Source: Bordetella sp. BOR01 (GTDB lineage: Bacteria; Pseudomonadota; Gammaproteobacteria; Burkholderiales; Burkholderiaceae_B). From it: DNA of 64,000 nucleotides. The stretch spans positions 310,001 through 374,000 of the forward strand of contig NZ_JAHUWT010000001.1 in assembly GCF_019218885.1 (NCBI RefSeq), read 5' to 3'. Position 1 is the stretch's first letter, and each line of letters begins with the position of its first letter. Under the pieces are notes generated by a model. That model worked only from the letters and a program-made list of their open reading frames with translations, was not told the DNA's origin and searched no databases. Positions 9,601 through 17,163 of this stretch are shown one piece after another. A program made the translations under genes and the position numbers.

Positions 9601-12420
9601 GTGGCCAGCCGCCAGCAGCTTGCGGAAGGCGCGCATCAGGCGCGCCACGTCATCGAAATGCAGGCCGGTGGTGGGCTCGTCGAACAGGAACAGGCTGCCT
9701 TTCTTGGCAACCTTGGCGGTCGAGATGCCGCTGCGCGCCGCTTCGGCCAGGTGGCCCGCCAGCTTCAGACGCTGCGCCTCGCCGCCCGACAGGGTCGGCA
9801 CCGGCTGGCCCAGCCGCACATATTCCAGGCCGACGTCGGCCAGCGGCGCCAGGCCGGTCTGCACGTCGCGCAGCCCCTTGAAGAAGTCCAGCGCCTCGCT
9901 GACGGTCATGGCCAGCACCTGGTCGATCGAGGCGCTCTTGCCCAGGTGCTCGACGCGTACTTCCAGCACTTCGGGCCGGAAGCGCCGTCCATCGCAATCG
10001 GGGCAACGCAGGTACACGTCGGACAGGAACTGCATTTCCACGTGCTCGAAACCGGTTCCGCCGCAGGTGGGGCAGCGCCCGTCGCCGCTATTGAAGCTGA
10101 AGGTGCCGGCGGTATAGCCGCGTTCCTTGGCCACAGGCGCCTGTGCGAACAGCTTGCGGATGGCGTCGAAGGCTCCTACGTAACTGGCCGGGTTCGAGCG
10201 CGCGGTCTTGCCGATGGGCGTCTGGTCCACCATGACCACGTCGGCAATCTGTTCGGCACCCAGCAGGCGGTCGAAGGCGCCGGGCGACTCGGACGGCTTG
10301 CCCTGATGCTTGAGCAGGGCGGGATACAGCACGTCTTGTACCAGGGTCGATTTGCCCGAACCCGATACGCCGGTCACGCATACCAGGCGCCCCAGCGGCA
10401 GTTCGACCGACACATTGCGCAGGTTGTGCGCGGTGGCGCCTTCCAGCACCAGGCGTGGCGTATTGGCCGCCACCGGCATGGGACGGGGCGCCTCGACGCG
10501 CTGGCGTCCGCCCAGGTAGTCTCCGGTAAGCGTGGGCGAGGCACGCAGTTGCGCCGGCGTGCCGTCGAACACGATGTATCCGCCGCGTTCGCCGGGGCCG
10601 GGGCCAATGTCGATGATGCGGTCGGCGGCCACCATGACTTGCGGGTCGTGTTCCACCACCACCAGCGTATTGCCCGCGTTGCGCAGCCGGTGCATGACTT
10701 CGACCACGCGATGCATGTCGCGAGGGTGCAGGCCGATGGAAGGCTCGTCCAGCACGAACAGCGTATTCACCAGCGAGGTGCCCAGCGCCGTGGTCAGGTT
10801 GATGCGCTGTACTTCGCCGCCGGACAGGGTGCGGCTTTGGCGATCGAGCGTCAGGTAGCCCAGGCCCACGTCGCACAGGAACTTCAGGCGCGCGCGGACC
10901 TCGGTCATCAGCAGGTCGGTGGCGGCATCGAGCGCGCCGCTGAACGACAGCGTGTCGAAGAACGTGCGCACGCGCTCGATGGGCAGCAGCATCACGTCGT
11001 GGATCGACAGGCCGTCCAGCGAATCCAGCAGTTCGCGGCTCCAGTTTGTGCCGGCGGGCATGAAGCGCGCGTAGCGTTCGTCGCCGGGCGGCAGCACGCG
11101 GTCGGCCTCGGCCTTGGTGCCCAGGCGCCACAGCAGCGCATCGGGCTTCAGCCGCGCGCCATGGCAGGTGGGGCAGGGGGTATAGCTGCGGTACTTGGAC
11201 AGCAGCACGCGCACGTGCATTTTGTAGGCCCGGCTTTCCAGCCACGCGAAGAACCGATGCACCCCGTACCACTGGGTTTTCCAGGCGTTGTTGCCGCCTT
11301 TCCAGTCGGGGTCGCCGTGCAGCACCCAGTGGCGCTGCGCGTCGCTCATGGCTTTCCAGGGCACCGACATGGGAATGCCGGCCCGCGGCGCGTACTTGGC
11401 CATGTCGTCCTGGCATTCCTTGAACGAAGGTGTCTGCCAGGGCTTGATGGCGCCTTCGCGCAGCGTCTTGTTTTCGTCGGGAATGACCAGGCCGTAGTCG
11501 ATGCCGATCACGCGGCCGAAGCCGCGGCACGCCTCGCAGGCACCCAGCGGCGAATTGAACGAAAAGCTGCTGGGCAGCGGATCGGTGTATTCGATGTCGC
11601 AGTCGGCGCAGTGCAGGCGGTCGCTGTATTTCCAGGCTTGCGCGTCGGCGCCGTCGTCATCCAGCACGTGCACCGCCATATGCCCGCCGCCCATGCGCAG
11701 CGCGGTATCCAGCGCTTCCATCACGCGCTCGCGTTCGGCACTGGAATGGCGAAAGCGGTCTTGCACCACGTGCAGGATGCGCCGTTCGCCTTCGCTGGCG
11801 GCAGTCTTGACCTTGGCCTTGCGCGCGCCCTTGCCGCGGGCCGCCGGCGTGCGCGCGCGGCCGGTTTCTTCCTTGTGTACGCGCGTGTAGCCTTGCTGCT
11901 CCAGAAAGCCGCGCACTTCTTCTTCAGTGAAGTTGGCAGGCACCGCGATGGGAAAGGTCACCACCAGGCGCGGGTCGCCGGCCGCCGGCGCGCGCAGCGC
12001 CAGCGAGGCGGCAATGGAATCGGGCGTGTCGCGCCGTACTTCCTTGCCGCAGCCACGGCAATACAGCCTGGCGCCGCGTGCGAACAGCAGCTTCAGGTGG
12101 TCGTTCAGCTCGGTCATGGTGCCGACCGTGCTGCGCGAGCTGCGTACCGGGTTGGTCTGGTCGATGGCAATGGCCGGCAGGATGCCTTCGATGCGATCGA
12201 CCTGCGGTTTGTCCATGCGGTCCAGGAACTGGCGCGCATAGGGCGAGAACGTTTCAACGTAGCGACGCTGGCCTTCGGCGTATAGCGTATCGAACGCCAG
12301 CGAACTCTTGCCCGATCCCGACACGCCGGTGATGACGACCAGTTCGCCCGTGGCGAGAGTCAGATCCAGGTTTTTCAGATTGTTCTGGCGTGCGCCGACG
12401 ATGCGAATGTGGGAGCTCAT
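6658..12420 (-). CDS. uvrA: Giant tandem UvrA-type excinuclease ATPase (1920 aa)
   Basis: A 1920-residue protein made of two complete UvrA-like units in one open frame. There are four Walker A motifs GVSGSGKS, near residues 32, 682, 1079 and 1600, and four ABC signatures LSGGE[AV]QR. Each unit ends with the usual [15 protein letters not shown] and VIEHN blocks. Cysteine zinc modules occur in both units (CPTCHGARL and CPTCGGTGF in the first; CPSCGTSFP and CPICEGQGM in the second). Canonical UvrA is about 940 residues and acts as a dimer with UvrB in nucleotide excision repair. Here the dimer may be covalent. The junction is near residues 1010-1060. A LexA-type box lies 80 bp upstream. Whether this is the only UvrA of the cell cannot be told from the window. 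Confidence 0.9.
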   Translation of the reverse strand: MSSHIRIVGARQNNLKNLDLTLATGELVVITGVSGSGKSSLAFDTLYAEGQRRYVETFSPYARQFLDRMDKPQVDRIEGILPAIAIDQTNPVRSSRSTVGTMTELNDHLKLLFARGARLYCRGCGKEVRRDTPDSIAASLALRAPAAGDPRLVVTFPIAVPANFTEEEVRGFLEQQGYTRVHKEETGRARTPAARGKGARKAKVKTAASEGERRILHVVQDRFRHSSAERERVMEALDTALRMGGGHMAVHVLDDDGADAQAWKYSDRLHCADCDIEYTDPLPSSFSFNSPLGACEACRGFGRVIGIDYGLVIPDENKTLREGAIKPWQTPSFKECQDDMAKYAPRAGIPMSVPWKAMSDAQRHWVLHGDPDWKGGNNAWKTQWYGVHRFFAWLESRAYKMHVRVLLSKYRSYTPCPTCHGARLKPDALLWRLGTKAEADRVLPPGDERYARFMPAGTNWSRELLDSLDGLSIHDVMLLPIERVRTFFDTLSFSGALDAATDLLMTEVRARLKFLCDVGLGYLTLDRQSRTLSGGEVQRINLTTALGTSLVNTLFVLDEPSIGLHPRDMHRVVEVMHRLRNAGNTLVVVEHDPQVMVAADRIIDIGPGPGERGGYIVFDGTPAQLRASPTLTGDYLGGRQRVEAPRPMPVAANTPRLVLEGATAHNLRNVSVELPLGRLVCVTGVSGSGKSTLVQDVLYPALLKHQGKPSESPGAFDRLLGAEQIADVVMVDQTPIGKTARSNPASYVGAFDAIRKLFAQAPVAKERGYTAGTFSFNSGDGRCPTCGGTGFEHVEMQFLSDVYLRCPDCDGRRFRPEVLEVRVEHLGKSASIDQVLAMTVSEALDFFKGLRDVQTGLAPLADVGLEYVRLGQPVPTLSGGEAQRLKLAGHLAEAARSGISTAKVAKKGSLFLFDEPTTGLHFDDVARLMRAFRKLLAAGHTLLVIEHNLDVIRAADWLIDLGPEGGDAGGLVMGVGTPQDLMDNPRSHTGAALRDYAISVLPGDVTVSSDADAQIAEQAGLTPVLAEPVAAYGGDAGTPLQSVMRRRRESRAIEIRNAREHNLKNVNVEIPHNKFTVITGVSGSGKSTLAFDILFNEGQRRYLESLNAYARAIVQPAGKPDVDAIFGIPPTVAIEQRTSRGGRKSTVATMTEIHHFLRLLYVKLGTQYCPDCQVAVEPQNADQIVARLLRDYKGQHIGLLAPLVTARKGYYTDLAKWAGAKGHSHLRVDGAFIPVSPWPRLDRYKEHTIELPVADLVVDPDNEAALRQAVKSALEHGQGVLSMVWPVDKLHEALDSELQQQHFSVKRACPSCGTSFPEPDPRLFSYNSKHGWCTGCFGTGLQLQDFDAEQTGEESAWNASYEGEAGTCTVCDGQRLNRVARAVRWRDRSIAELAAMPVSEAHTFFTGLVARGREGEIARDILTEIRGRLNFMKEVGLDYLALDRAAPTLSGGEAQRIRLAAQLGSNLQGVCYVLDEPTIGLHPRDNRILLDALARLEGNGNTLVVVEHDDDTIRRASHIIDIGPGAGVRGGRVVAQGSAQDLMDTPESVTGRYLAKPLAHPLQGRRPVLDDTPMIQIRGARLHNLRQVDARIPVGRLSVVTGVSGSGKSTLAREVLLDNLLQAVSQGKAPRWNGCEQITGWQAIDRVLEVDQTPIGKTPRSCPATYIGFWDDVRRQFADTREARMRGWSAARFSFNTGDGRCPICEGQGMRTIEMSFLPDVKVPCDACNGARFNSDTLSVQMRGKNAGELLSMEVDDALGYFTAHPKIHRPLQLMQDVGLGYLTLGQPSPTLSGGEAQRIKLVTELSKARLTEGVITTGRASRIPHTLYVLDEPTVGLSMADVEKLIHVLHRLVAAGNTVVVIEHNLDVIAEADWLLDLGPEGGTGGGKLVAEGSPEHVMELHGKSHTGHVLAEFLAQQR

Positions 12421-12721
12421 GACGGAGGGGGTCGTAGCGTGGACGGGGGGCGATGACGAGGGGAATAAGCCGAAGGCGACAGGATATCGCTGAAAATATC
12501 TGTATATATAAACAGTATCTCAGATTACCGGAAATATCGGTAGCGCCCATCGACAGCGGCCTTGGCGCCGTAGATAATGCCTACATTGTGAATTTGATGT
12601 CCATAATGTGGTCATTAACCGGGGTTCGCTGCGTAGCCATGGCGTGGATAATGCAAGAAAAACGCGGCCGGCATGCGCGCGCTGCCCGCCGGCGATCCCT
12701 GAATCCTACTGCGAGACTTCC
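12421..12721. promoter_or_regulatory. Divergent promoter region between uvrA and the eda-like gene
   Basis: A 301-bp gap without a credible gene. It holds the LexA box (12500-12515) and, beside it, a 17-bp palindrome TACCG-GAAATAT-CGGTA (12526-12542). Towards the aldolase gene there is an AT-rich stretch (about 12570-12615). I see no convincing -35/-10 pair for the aldolase operon. Confidence 0.5.
12500..12515 (-). promoter_or_regulatory. LexA (SOS) box upstream of tandem uvrA
   Basis: CTGTATATATAAACAG fits the proteobacterial LexA consensus CTGT-N8-ACAG exactly, with an AT-only core. It is 80 bp upstream of the uvrA start and far more AT-rich than its surroundings. It predicts repression by LexA and induction on DNA damage, as for uvrA in E. 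coli. Confidence 0.85.
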
Positions 12722-13366
12722 ATGAGCCCTCCATCCGCTTCTGCCACGATGTCCCGCCTGCTTGCCGAGCGCGTCGTACCCGTGCTGCGCTATGCCGATG
12801 CCGCCACCGCCGGCTATGCGGCCGAGGTCGCGGTGCAGGCCGGGTGCGCCACGCTGGAACTGACCTGGACCATTCCTGGCGTCACCGACCTGGTGCGAGC
12901 ATTGCGCGACAAGCATGGCGACGCGCTGACGCTGGGCGTGGGCACTGTGCTCGACGAAACCCAGGCGCGCGACGCCCTGGTCGCCGGCGCCGATTTCCTG
13001 GTGGCGCCCGGCCTGGTGCCCGGGATTGCCGACATGGCGCACGCGGCTGGTGCGCTGTGCCTGCTGGGCGCGTTCACGCCCAGCGAAGTATTGGCCGCGC
13101 GCAGTGCCGGGGCCGACATCGTGAAAATCTTCCCGGCCGACACCGGCGGCCCGCGCCACCTGGCGGCCCTGAAGTCGGTGTTTCCCGAGACGGTGCTGTG
13201 CCCCACCGGCGGCGTCACGCAGCAGAACATGGGCGAATACTTTGCCGCCGGGGCCGGCCTGGTGGGCATCGGCAGCAATCTTTACGACAAGGCCGCCTTC
13301 GCGGCACGCGATACGGCCGCGCTGGTGCGCCAGATCGTCCAGACCCGCGAGGCCGCCCATGGCTGA
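12722..13366 (+). CDS. eda: KDPG/KHG-type aldolase
   Basis: A 214-residue class I aldolase. Lys135 in VKIFPAD is the Schiff-base lysine and Glu46 in LELTWT is the catalytic acid/base. The GVGTVL and CPTGGV phosphate-site segments are present. E. coli Eda has an arginine just after the glutamate motif (EVTLRT) that contacts substrate carboxylate; here the sequence reads ELTWT, so substrate preference could differ from plain KDPG. I chose the ATG at 12722; ATG 12749 is an alternative. Its stop overlaps the start of the kinase gene by 8 bp. Together they would phosphorylate 2-keto-3-deoxygluconate and cleave the product to pyruvate and glyceraldehyde-3-phosphate. Confidence 0.88.
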   Translation: MSPPSASATMSRLLAERVVPVLRYADAATAGYAAEVAVQAGCATLELTWTIPGVTDLVRALRDKHGDALTLGVGTVLDETQARDALVAGADFLVAPGLVPGIADMAHAAGALCLLGAFTPSEVLAARSAGADIVKIFPADTGGPRHLAALKSVFPETVLCPTGGVTQQNMGEYFAAGAGLVGIGSNLYDKAAFAARDTAALVRQIVQTREAAHG

Positions 13367-14285
13367 TTTCGATGTGGTAGGCCTGGGCGAGCCGTTGATC
13401 GAGTTCAACCAGACTCGTGCTGGCGACCGGCAGTATCTGCAAGGATTTGGCGGCGACACATCGAATGCCGTGATCGCCGCCGCCCGGCAGGGTGCGCGTT
13501 GCGCCTACCTGACCCGCGTGGGCGGCGATGCGTTCGGCGAACAGTTGCTGCAATTGCTGCGCGACGAGCAGGTCGAGACGGCCGGCGTGCGTGTCGATCC
13601 CGACGCCCATACCGGCGTGTATTTCGTGCAGCATGGCCCCGATGGGCATGTGTTCAGCTATCTGCGCCGCGATTCCGCCGCCAGCCGCATGCAGCCGTCC
13701 GACCTGGACAGCGGCCTGCTGGAACGCAGCCGCTACCTGCATGTCTCGGGCATCAGCCTGGCCATCAGCGCCAGCGCCTGCGATACGGTGTTTGCCGCCA
13801 TGGCGCGCACGCGCCAGGCTGGCGGGCAGGTCAGCCTGGATTCCAACCTGCGGCTGAGCCTGTGGCCGGTGACACGGGCGCGGGCCATCCTGCGCGAGGC
13901 GCTGGCCGTGGCCGACCTGTTCCTGCCCAGCATGGACGACCTGCGCCACCTGACCGGCCATGACGACCCGCAGCGCACGCTCGATTGGATCCGCGCCGCC
14001 GGCGCGCCTGGCGTGGTGGTGCTGAAGCTGGGTAAAGACGGGGCGCTGGTCGACGACGGCCACAGCCGCACGCCAGTGCCCGGCCTGCGGGTGCAGGCGG
14101 TTGACGCCACGGGCGCGGGCGACTGTTTTGCCGGCAACCTGCTGGCGCGCCGTTGCGCCGGCGACGATTGGCTGGCGGCCGTGCGCTACGCCAATACGGC
14201 GGCCGCCCTGTCTACCACGGGGTACGGGGCAGTCGATCCTTTGCCGCGCCCGGACGCTGTGCGGGCCCGCCTGGATGCTCAGTAG
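13359..14285 (+). CDS. kdgK: PfkB family sugar kinase, probable 2-keto-3-deoxygluconate kinase
   Basis: A 308-residue ribokinase/PfkB-fold kinase. FGGDTSNAVIAAARQG is the N-terminal family signature, and DATGAGDCFAGNLLA near the C-terminus holds the catalytic Asp and the anion hole. The start at 13359 lies inside the aldolase gene (8-bp overlap), as expected for translational coupling. The pairing with an aldolase supports 2-keto-3-deoxygluconate (or a related ketodeoxy sugar acid) as substrate. No hexuronate or gluconate pathway genes are adjacent, so the upstream sugar is not known. Confidence 0.87.
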   Translation: MADFDVVGLGEPLIEFNQTRAGDRQYLQGFGGDTSNAVIAAARQGARCAYLTRVGGDAFGEQLLQLLRDEQVETAGVRVDPDAHTGVYFVQHGPDGHVFSYLRRDSAASRMQPSDLDSGLLERSRYLHVSGISLAISASACDTVFAAMARTRQAGGQVSLDSNLRLSLWPVTRARAILREALAVADLFLPSMDDLRHLTGHDDPQRTLDWIRAAGAPGVVVLKLGKDGALVDDGHSRTPVPGLRVQAVDATGAGDCFAGNLLARRCAGDDWLAAVRYANTAAALSTTGYGAVDPLPRPDAVRARLDAQ

Positions 14286-14413
14286 CTGCTGCTGGCCGGC
14301 ATTGTCCGGTTGGCGTGCTTGGGTCGCCTCGCATTGGAAGAGTCCAACCCGTGCTCATGAGGTGAAGGCCTCAAACTGTTTTTGCTTGCGAACGGCCTGA
14401 ATTGGTACAGGTG

Positions 14414-14556
14414 CCGTTCCGCGCCGCCCGGGGGCAGGCGGGGGGCGGCGCACGTGCGTCGGGCTCGGGCGCATCCAGGCGCCCTCGGTCTGCTGCGCAG
14501 ACTGCCCCGCCGCCCAACGCGCCGCCCCCCGCCTGCCCCCGGGCGGCGCGGAACGG
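14414..14556. repeat. Perfect 38-bp inverted repeat, 67-bp spacer
   Basis: Bases 14414-14451 are the exact reverse complement of 14519-14556. The arms are nearly all G and C, rich in GCCGCCC and GGGGGCAGGC, and begin with CCGTTCC. The outer flanks show weaker similarity (a GTAC in each). As RNA or cruciform this would be extremely stable. There is no T-run after it. It resembles mobile palindromic repeat elements of GC-rich proteobacteria more than a terminator. Confidence 0.9.
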
Positions 14557-14614
14557 ATCAGTACGCAAACTCCCCCCAACCCAATCCTGCTTTCCGTTGC
14601 CACAAAGTCCTCAG

Positions 14615-14644
14615 TTGGCGACCATGGCGATTTCGGGCTAAAAT
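14615..14644 (+). promoter_or_regulatory. Sigma-70-type promoter for the small basic protein gene
   Basis: TTGGCG (14615-14620) and TAAAAT (14639-14644) are separated by 18 bases. They match the -35/-10 consensus well and give a leader of about 120 bases before the ATG at 14770. Confidence 0.65.
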
Positions 14645-14769
14645 GCCGGGTTACCCCATTTTTTGCCACCAGCCTGTGGCCCCCCGAGATGCGTCCTTGC
14701 ATGCCGGACACATCGGGCGAGGGGCGGGTTTGGGGGTTGGACACCATCGAACCTTACCGGAGAACCATC

Positions 14770-14898
14770 ATGGCTGAGCGCAAACGCGTGCGTCGCAACA
14801 CCCTGGAACGCCGTTGCCTGGGCAAGGCTTTCAAGCGCTTGTTCGTCAAATCGCCCAAGGGCGTTTTCAAGATGCTGGAAAAGATCAAGCGCGCGTAA
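14770..14898 (+). CDS. Small, strongly basic 42-residue protein, unrecognised
   Basis: I do not recognise a family. The 42 residues include about 16 Lys/Arg and almost no acidic residues. The first third (ERKRVRRNTLERR) is very basic; the rest (GKAFKRLFVKSPKGVFKMLEK) could form an amphipathic helix broken at Ser-Pro. Evidence that it is a gene: GGAG ribosome site 7 bases before the ATG, a good promoter about 125 bases upstream, its own strong terminator, and no overlap with any other gene. The first hairpin of the 3' end overlaps the stop codon. It could be a nucleic-acid-binding, ribosome-associated or membrane-active peptide; the sequence alone does not decide. Confidence 0.65.
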   Translation: MAERKRVRRNTLERRCLGKAFKRLFVKSPKGVFKMLEKIKRA

Positions 14899-14914
14899 TA
14901 TTTGCGCGCTTGAT
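14884..14914 (+). terminator. Hairpin overlapping the stop codon of the small gene
   Basis: Perfect 11-bp arms ATCAAGCGCGC (14884-14894) and GCGCGCTTGAT (14904-14914) with a 9-base loop that contains the TAA stop codon. No T-run follows directly; a second, true terminator lies 10 bases further on. It could protect the 3' end or affect translation termination. Confidence 0.7.
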
Positions 14915-14923
14915 GCGAAAGAA

Positions 14924-14950
14924 CCGCCGGCCCGCCCGGCGGTTTTTTTT
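14924..14950 (+). terminator. Rho-independent terminator
   Basis: Stem CCGCCGG/CCGGCGG with a 5-base loop, followed by eight T (14943-14950). This is the strongest intrinsic terminator in the window. It ends the small basic protein transcript just before the convergent Bug receptor gene. Confidence 0.9.
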
Positions 14951-14972
14951 CGCCTGTGCCTGCCTGTCCGCT

Positions 14973-15959
14973 TTATTGCACTGCGGCCAGGTGAGCCCGG
15001 CCCACCACCGTCTTCCAGCGGTCGACTTCGGCCTGCACGAAACTGCCCAGTTCTTGCGGCGTACTGGACTGCACTTCGGCACCCTGTTCGCGAAATTTCC
15101 CGATGACGCCCGGATCGCGCAGCGCCGTGTTCAGCGCCTGATTCAACTGTGCCACGATGGCCGGGTCGGTGCCGGCGGGAGCGAACAACGCATACCACTG
15201 CGGCACGCTGACGTCCGGCACGCCCAGTTCGGCCAGCGTGGGAACCTCTTTCAGTGCCTCGGCGCGGTGCTCGCCCGCCAGCGCCAGTGCCTTGACCTTG
15301 CCCGATTCCAGGTGCGGATAGGCGCTGAACAGGCTTGGGAACATCACCTGGGTAACGCCCGCCAGCGTATCGGTCATGGCGGGTGCCGACCCCTTGTAGG
15401 GCACGTGCAGCATATCGATGCCGGTACGCAGCTTGAACAGCTCGGCCGCCACGTGCGGCGCCGTGCCCAGGCCGGCCGACGCATAGCTCAGGCTCTCGGA
15501 GTCTTTGCGTGCCTGGGCGATCAGCGCTTGCACCGAATCGATGTGCGCGCTGCTGGACACCACCAGCAGCGTCGGCGAAGACGCCACCATGCCGATCGGC
15601 TGGAAATCGGCTACCGGGTCGTAGCGCAGGTGCTGCAGGGCCGGGTTGATGCCATGCGTGGCAATGTAGCCCAGCATGATGGTGTAGCCGTCATGCGCGG
15701 CCTGGGCCACGTATTCGCAGGCGATCGCGCCCTGGGCGCCGGCCTTGTTCACCACGATGATGGGCTGCCCCAGCGCCGCGCCCATTTTCTCGCCCACCAC
15801 GCGGGCCAGCGTATCGTTGCCGCCGCCCGGGGCCGTGGGTACCACCAGGGTGATGGGTCGTTGCGGCCAGGCGGCCTGCGCGCCACCCGCGGCACAGGCG
15901 CAGGCCAGCACGGCACAGGCGCGCGCCGCAAGCGATCGGATATGGGAAAGAGTGGGCAT
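14973..15959 (-). CDS. Bug/TctC family periplasmic solute-binding protein
   Basis: A 328-residue receptor with an N-terminal signal peptide (ACAVLACACAAGGAQA, cleavage near residue 29) and the family core (WPQRPITLVVPTAPGGGND, IVVNKAGAQG, LHVPYKGSAPA). It is second to a PrpF/GalD-like isomerase gene on the same strand, 63 bases downstream. This suggests that the receptor binds a di- or tricarboxylate related to the isomerase substrate. Transporter membrane subunits are not present nearby. It is a different Bug paralogue from the one at 3034. Confidence 0.9.
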   Translation of the reverse strand: MPTLSHIRSLAARACAVLACACAAGGAQAAWPQRPITLVVPTAPGGGNDTLARVVGEKMGAALGQPIIVVNKAGAQGAIACEYVAQAAHDGYTIMLGYIATHGINPALQHLRYDPVADFQPIGMVASSPTLLVVSSSAHIDSVQALIAQARKDSESLSYASAGLGTAPHVAAELFKLRTGIDMLHVPYKGSAPAMTDTLAGVTQVMFPSLFSAYPHLESGKVKALALAGEHRAEALKEVPTLAELGVPDVSVPQWYALFAPAGTDPAIVAQLNQALNTALRDPGVIGKFREQGAEVQSSTPQELGSFVQAEVDRWKTVVGRAHLAAVQ

Positions 15960-16022
15960 GGCTGTCTCCAGTGAGTTTCTTCGATATGCCAGGCGGCGCC
16001 GCCCGGGCGCTGCCCTTCGGTC

Positions 16023-17102
16023 TCAGAATAGTTCGGCGGGCACGTAAAGGCTGCCGTCCATGATCTTGCGGGCCGTGCGGATCAGGCTGGCTGCCCGCAC
16101 GCAGCCGGCGGCCGGGGCGGCATCGATCTCGATGTCGATCTCGATGCGGCCGGCCGGGTGCGCCACGGCGATGCGATGCCTGCCGGGCGGACGTGCCGCC
16201 GCGGCGGTGCAGGCCACCGTGCCGGGCGTGACGAACGCCGTGGCCACGCCGATGGCGCCGGTCACGGCGTGCGAACGGTGGCAACTGGCCGGCGTGAAAT
16301 ACCGCGACGTCACTTCATCGGGCAGGTCGCCCGGGCTGACCAGCACCGGCTTGGGCACGACACTGTGCGTGACGTCACCCAGTCCCATGCGCAGCGCCGC
16401 TTGCCGGCGCAGCGATTCCAGCCTGGCCAGCAGGCGGGCGTCGCCATCCAGCGCGGCCGGCGTCTCGTCGCCGCGCAAACCCAGCGCAGCCGCGGCAACC
16501 ACGACCAGCGGCATGGCCGCGTCTATACAGGTGACCCAGACACCATCGATCAAGTCGCGCGGCTGGCCGGTGGGAAACAGCCGCCCCGAGGTCTTGCCCC
16601 AGGCATCGACGAAGTTCAGCCGGATCGGTGCGCCGGTGCCGCTGACACCGTCGATGCGCGCATCGCCCTCGTACTCGGGACGGCCATCGGGGGTCTGCAC
16701 GGTGGCGTCTATGGTGGATCGCGTATTGACGTTGAAGATGCGCACCCGCGTCTCGCCCGGCCGGCCGGCCACCAGGCCCTGGTCGATGGCGAAGGGGGCC
16801 ACGCCCGACAGCATGTTGCCGCAATTGGGGCGCGTGTCGACGGCGGCACGGTCTACGCTGACTTGCGCAAACAAGTAGTCCACGTCGCAGCCGGGGCGGC
16901 GTGATGGCGACACGATGGCGACCTTGCTGGTCAGCGTGTGGCCGCCCCCCAGGCCGTCGACCTGTAGTTCATGGGGCGAGCCCATGGCGCACAGCAGCAC
17001 ACGGTCGCGCCGCGCCGGGTCGGGCGGCAGCCAGTCGGCACGGAAGAAGGGGCCGCGCGAAGTGCCGCCGCGCATCAAGACGCAAGGAATGGTTTTCAGC
17101 AT
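16023..17102 (-). CDS. PrpF/GalD family isomerase (4-oxalomesaconate tautomerase-like)
   Basis: A 359-residue protein of the PrpF family (two diaminopimelate-epimerase-like folds). VLMRGGTSRGPFF at the N-terminus, QVDGLGGGHTLTSKVAIV, RPNCGNMLSGVAPFA with the conserved cysteine, and GTGAPIRLNF are the family blocks. Members include PrpF aconitate isomerase and GalD, 4-oxalomesaconate tautomerase of gallate breakdown. The start at 17102 is preferred: a GAAG ribosome site precedes it by 8 bases, and the family starts just before LKTIPCVLMRGG. It is co-directional with a Bug receptor and divergent from a LysR gene, giving a regulator-enzyme-receptor unit for an unsaturated di/tricarboxylate. The exact substrate is not determinable. 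Confidence 0.85.
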   Translation of the reverse strand: MLKTIPCVLMRGGTSRGPFFRADWLPPDPARRDRVLLCAMGSPHELQVDGLGGGHTLTSKVAIVSPSRRPGCDVDYLFAQVSVDRAAVDTRPNCGNMLSGVAPFAIDQGLVAGRPGETRVRIFNVNTRSTIDATVQTPDGRPEYEGDARIDGVSGTGAPIRLNFVDAWGKTSGRLFPTGQPRDLIDGVWVTCIDAAMPLVVVAAAALGLRGDETPAALDGDARLLARLESLRRQAALRMGLGDVTHSVVPKPVLVSPGDLPDEVTSRYFTPASCHRSHAVTGAIGVATAFVTPGTVACTAAAARPPGRHRIAVAHPAGRIEIDIEIDAAPAAGCVRAASLIRTARKIMDGSLYVPAELF

Positions 17103-17163
17103 GGCTGGCATCTTCAAACAAATGCCATAATCCGTGAATTGCAAGTTTTATATTGATTAATGC
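17103..17163. promoter_or_regulatory. Divergent promoter between prpF-like and lysR genes
   Basis: A 61-bp AT-rich gap between two divergent genes, the usual place for a LysR operator. It contains TTGCAAGTTTTATATTGATTAATGCAT, shown here as the context of 17139-17165. I did not find a clear T-N11-A palindrome that I would defend. Confidence 0.4.

Larger units (their letters stand above)
14286..14769. other. 484-bp intergenic region with long inverted repeat and promoter
   Basis: No credible gene; the short open frames here are low-complexity GC-rich shadows. It contains a perfect 38-bp inverted repeat (14414-14451 and 14519-14556) and, downstream, a promoter (14615-14644) and an untranslated leader of roughly 120 bases for the small basic protein gene at 14770. 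Confidence 0.7.

Noticed and set aside
6943-12285. A 1780-codon open frame on the plus strand opposite the tandem uvrA
   Set aside because: It is the antisense shadow of a long GC-rich gene. It has His/Gln/Arg-rich, motif-free composition and no ribosome site, while the minus strand shows four complete ATPase modules.
14414-14556. The 38-bp inverted repeat as a rho-independent terminator for kdgK
   Set aside because: There is no T-run after either arm and the 67-bp spacer is far too long for an intrinsic terminator.
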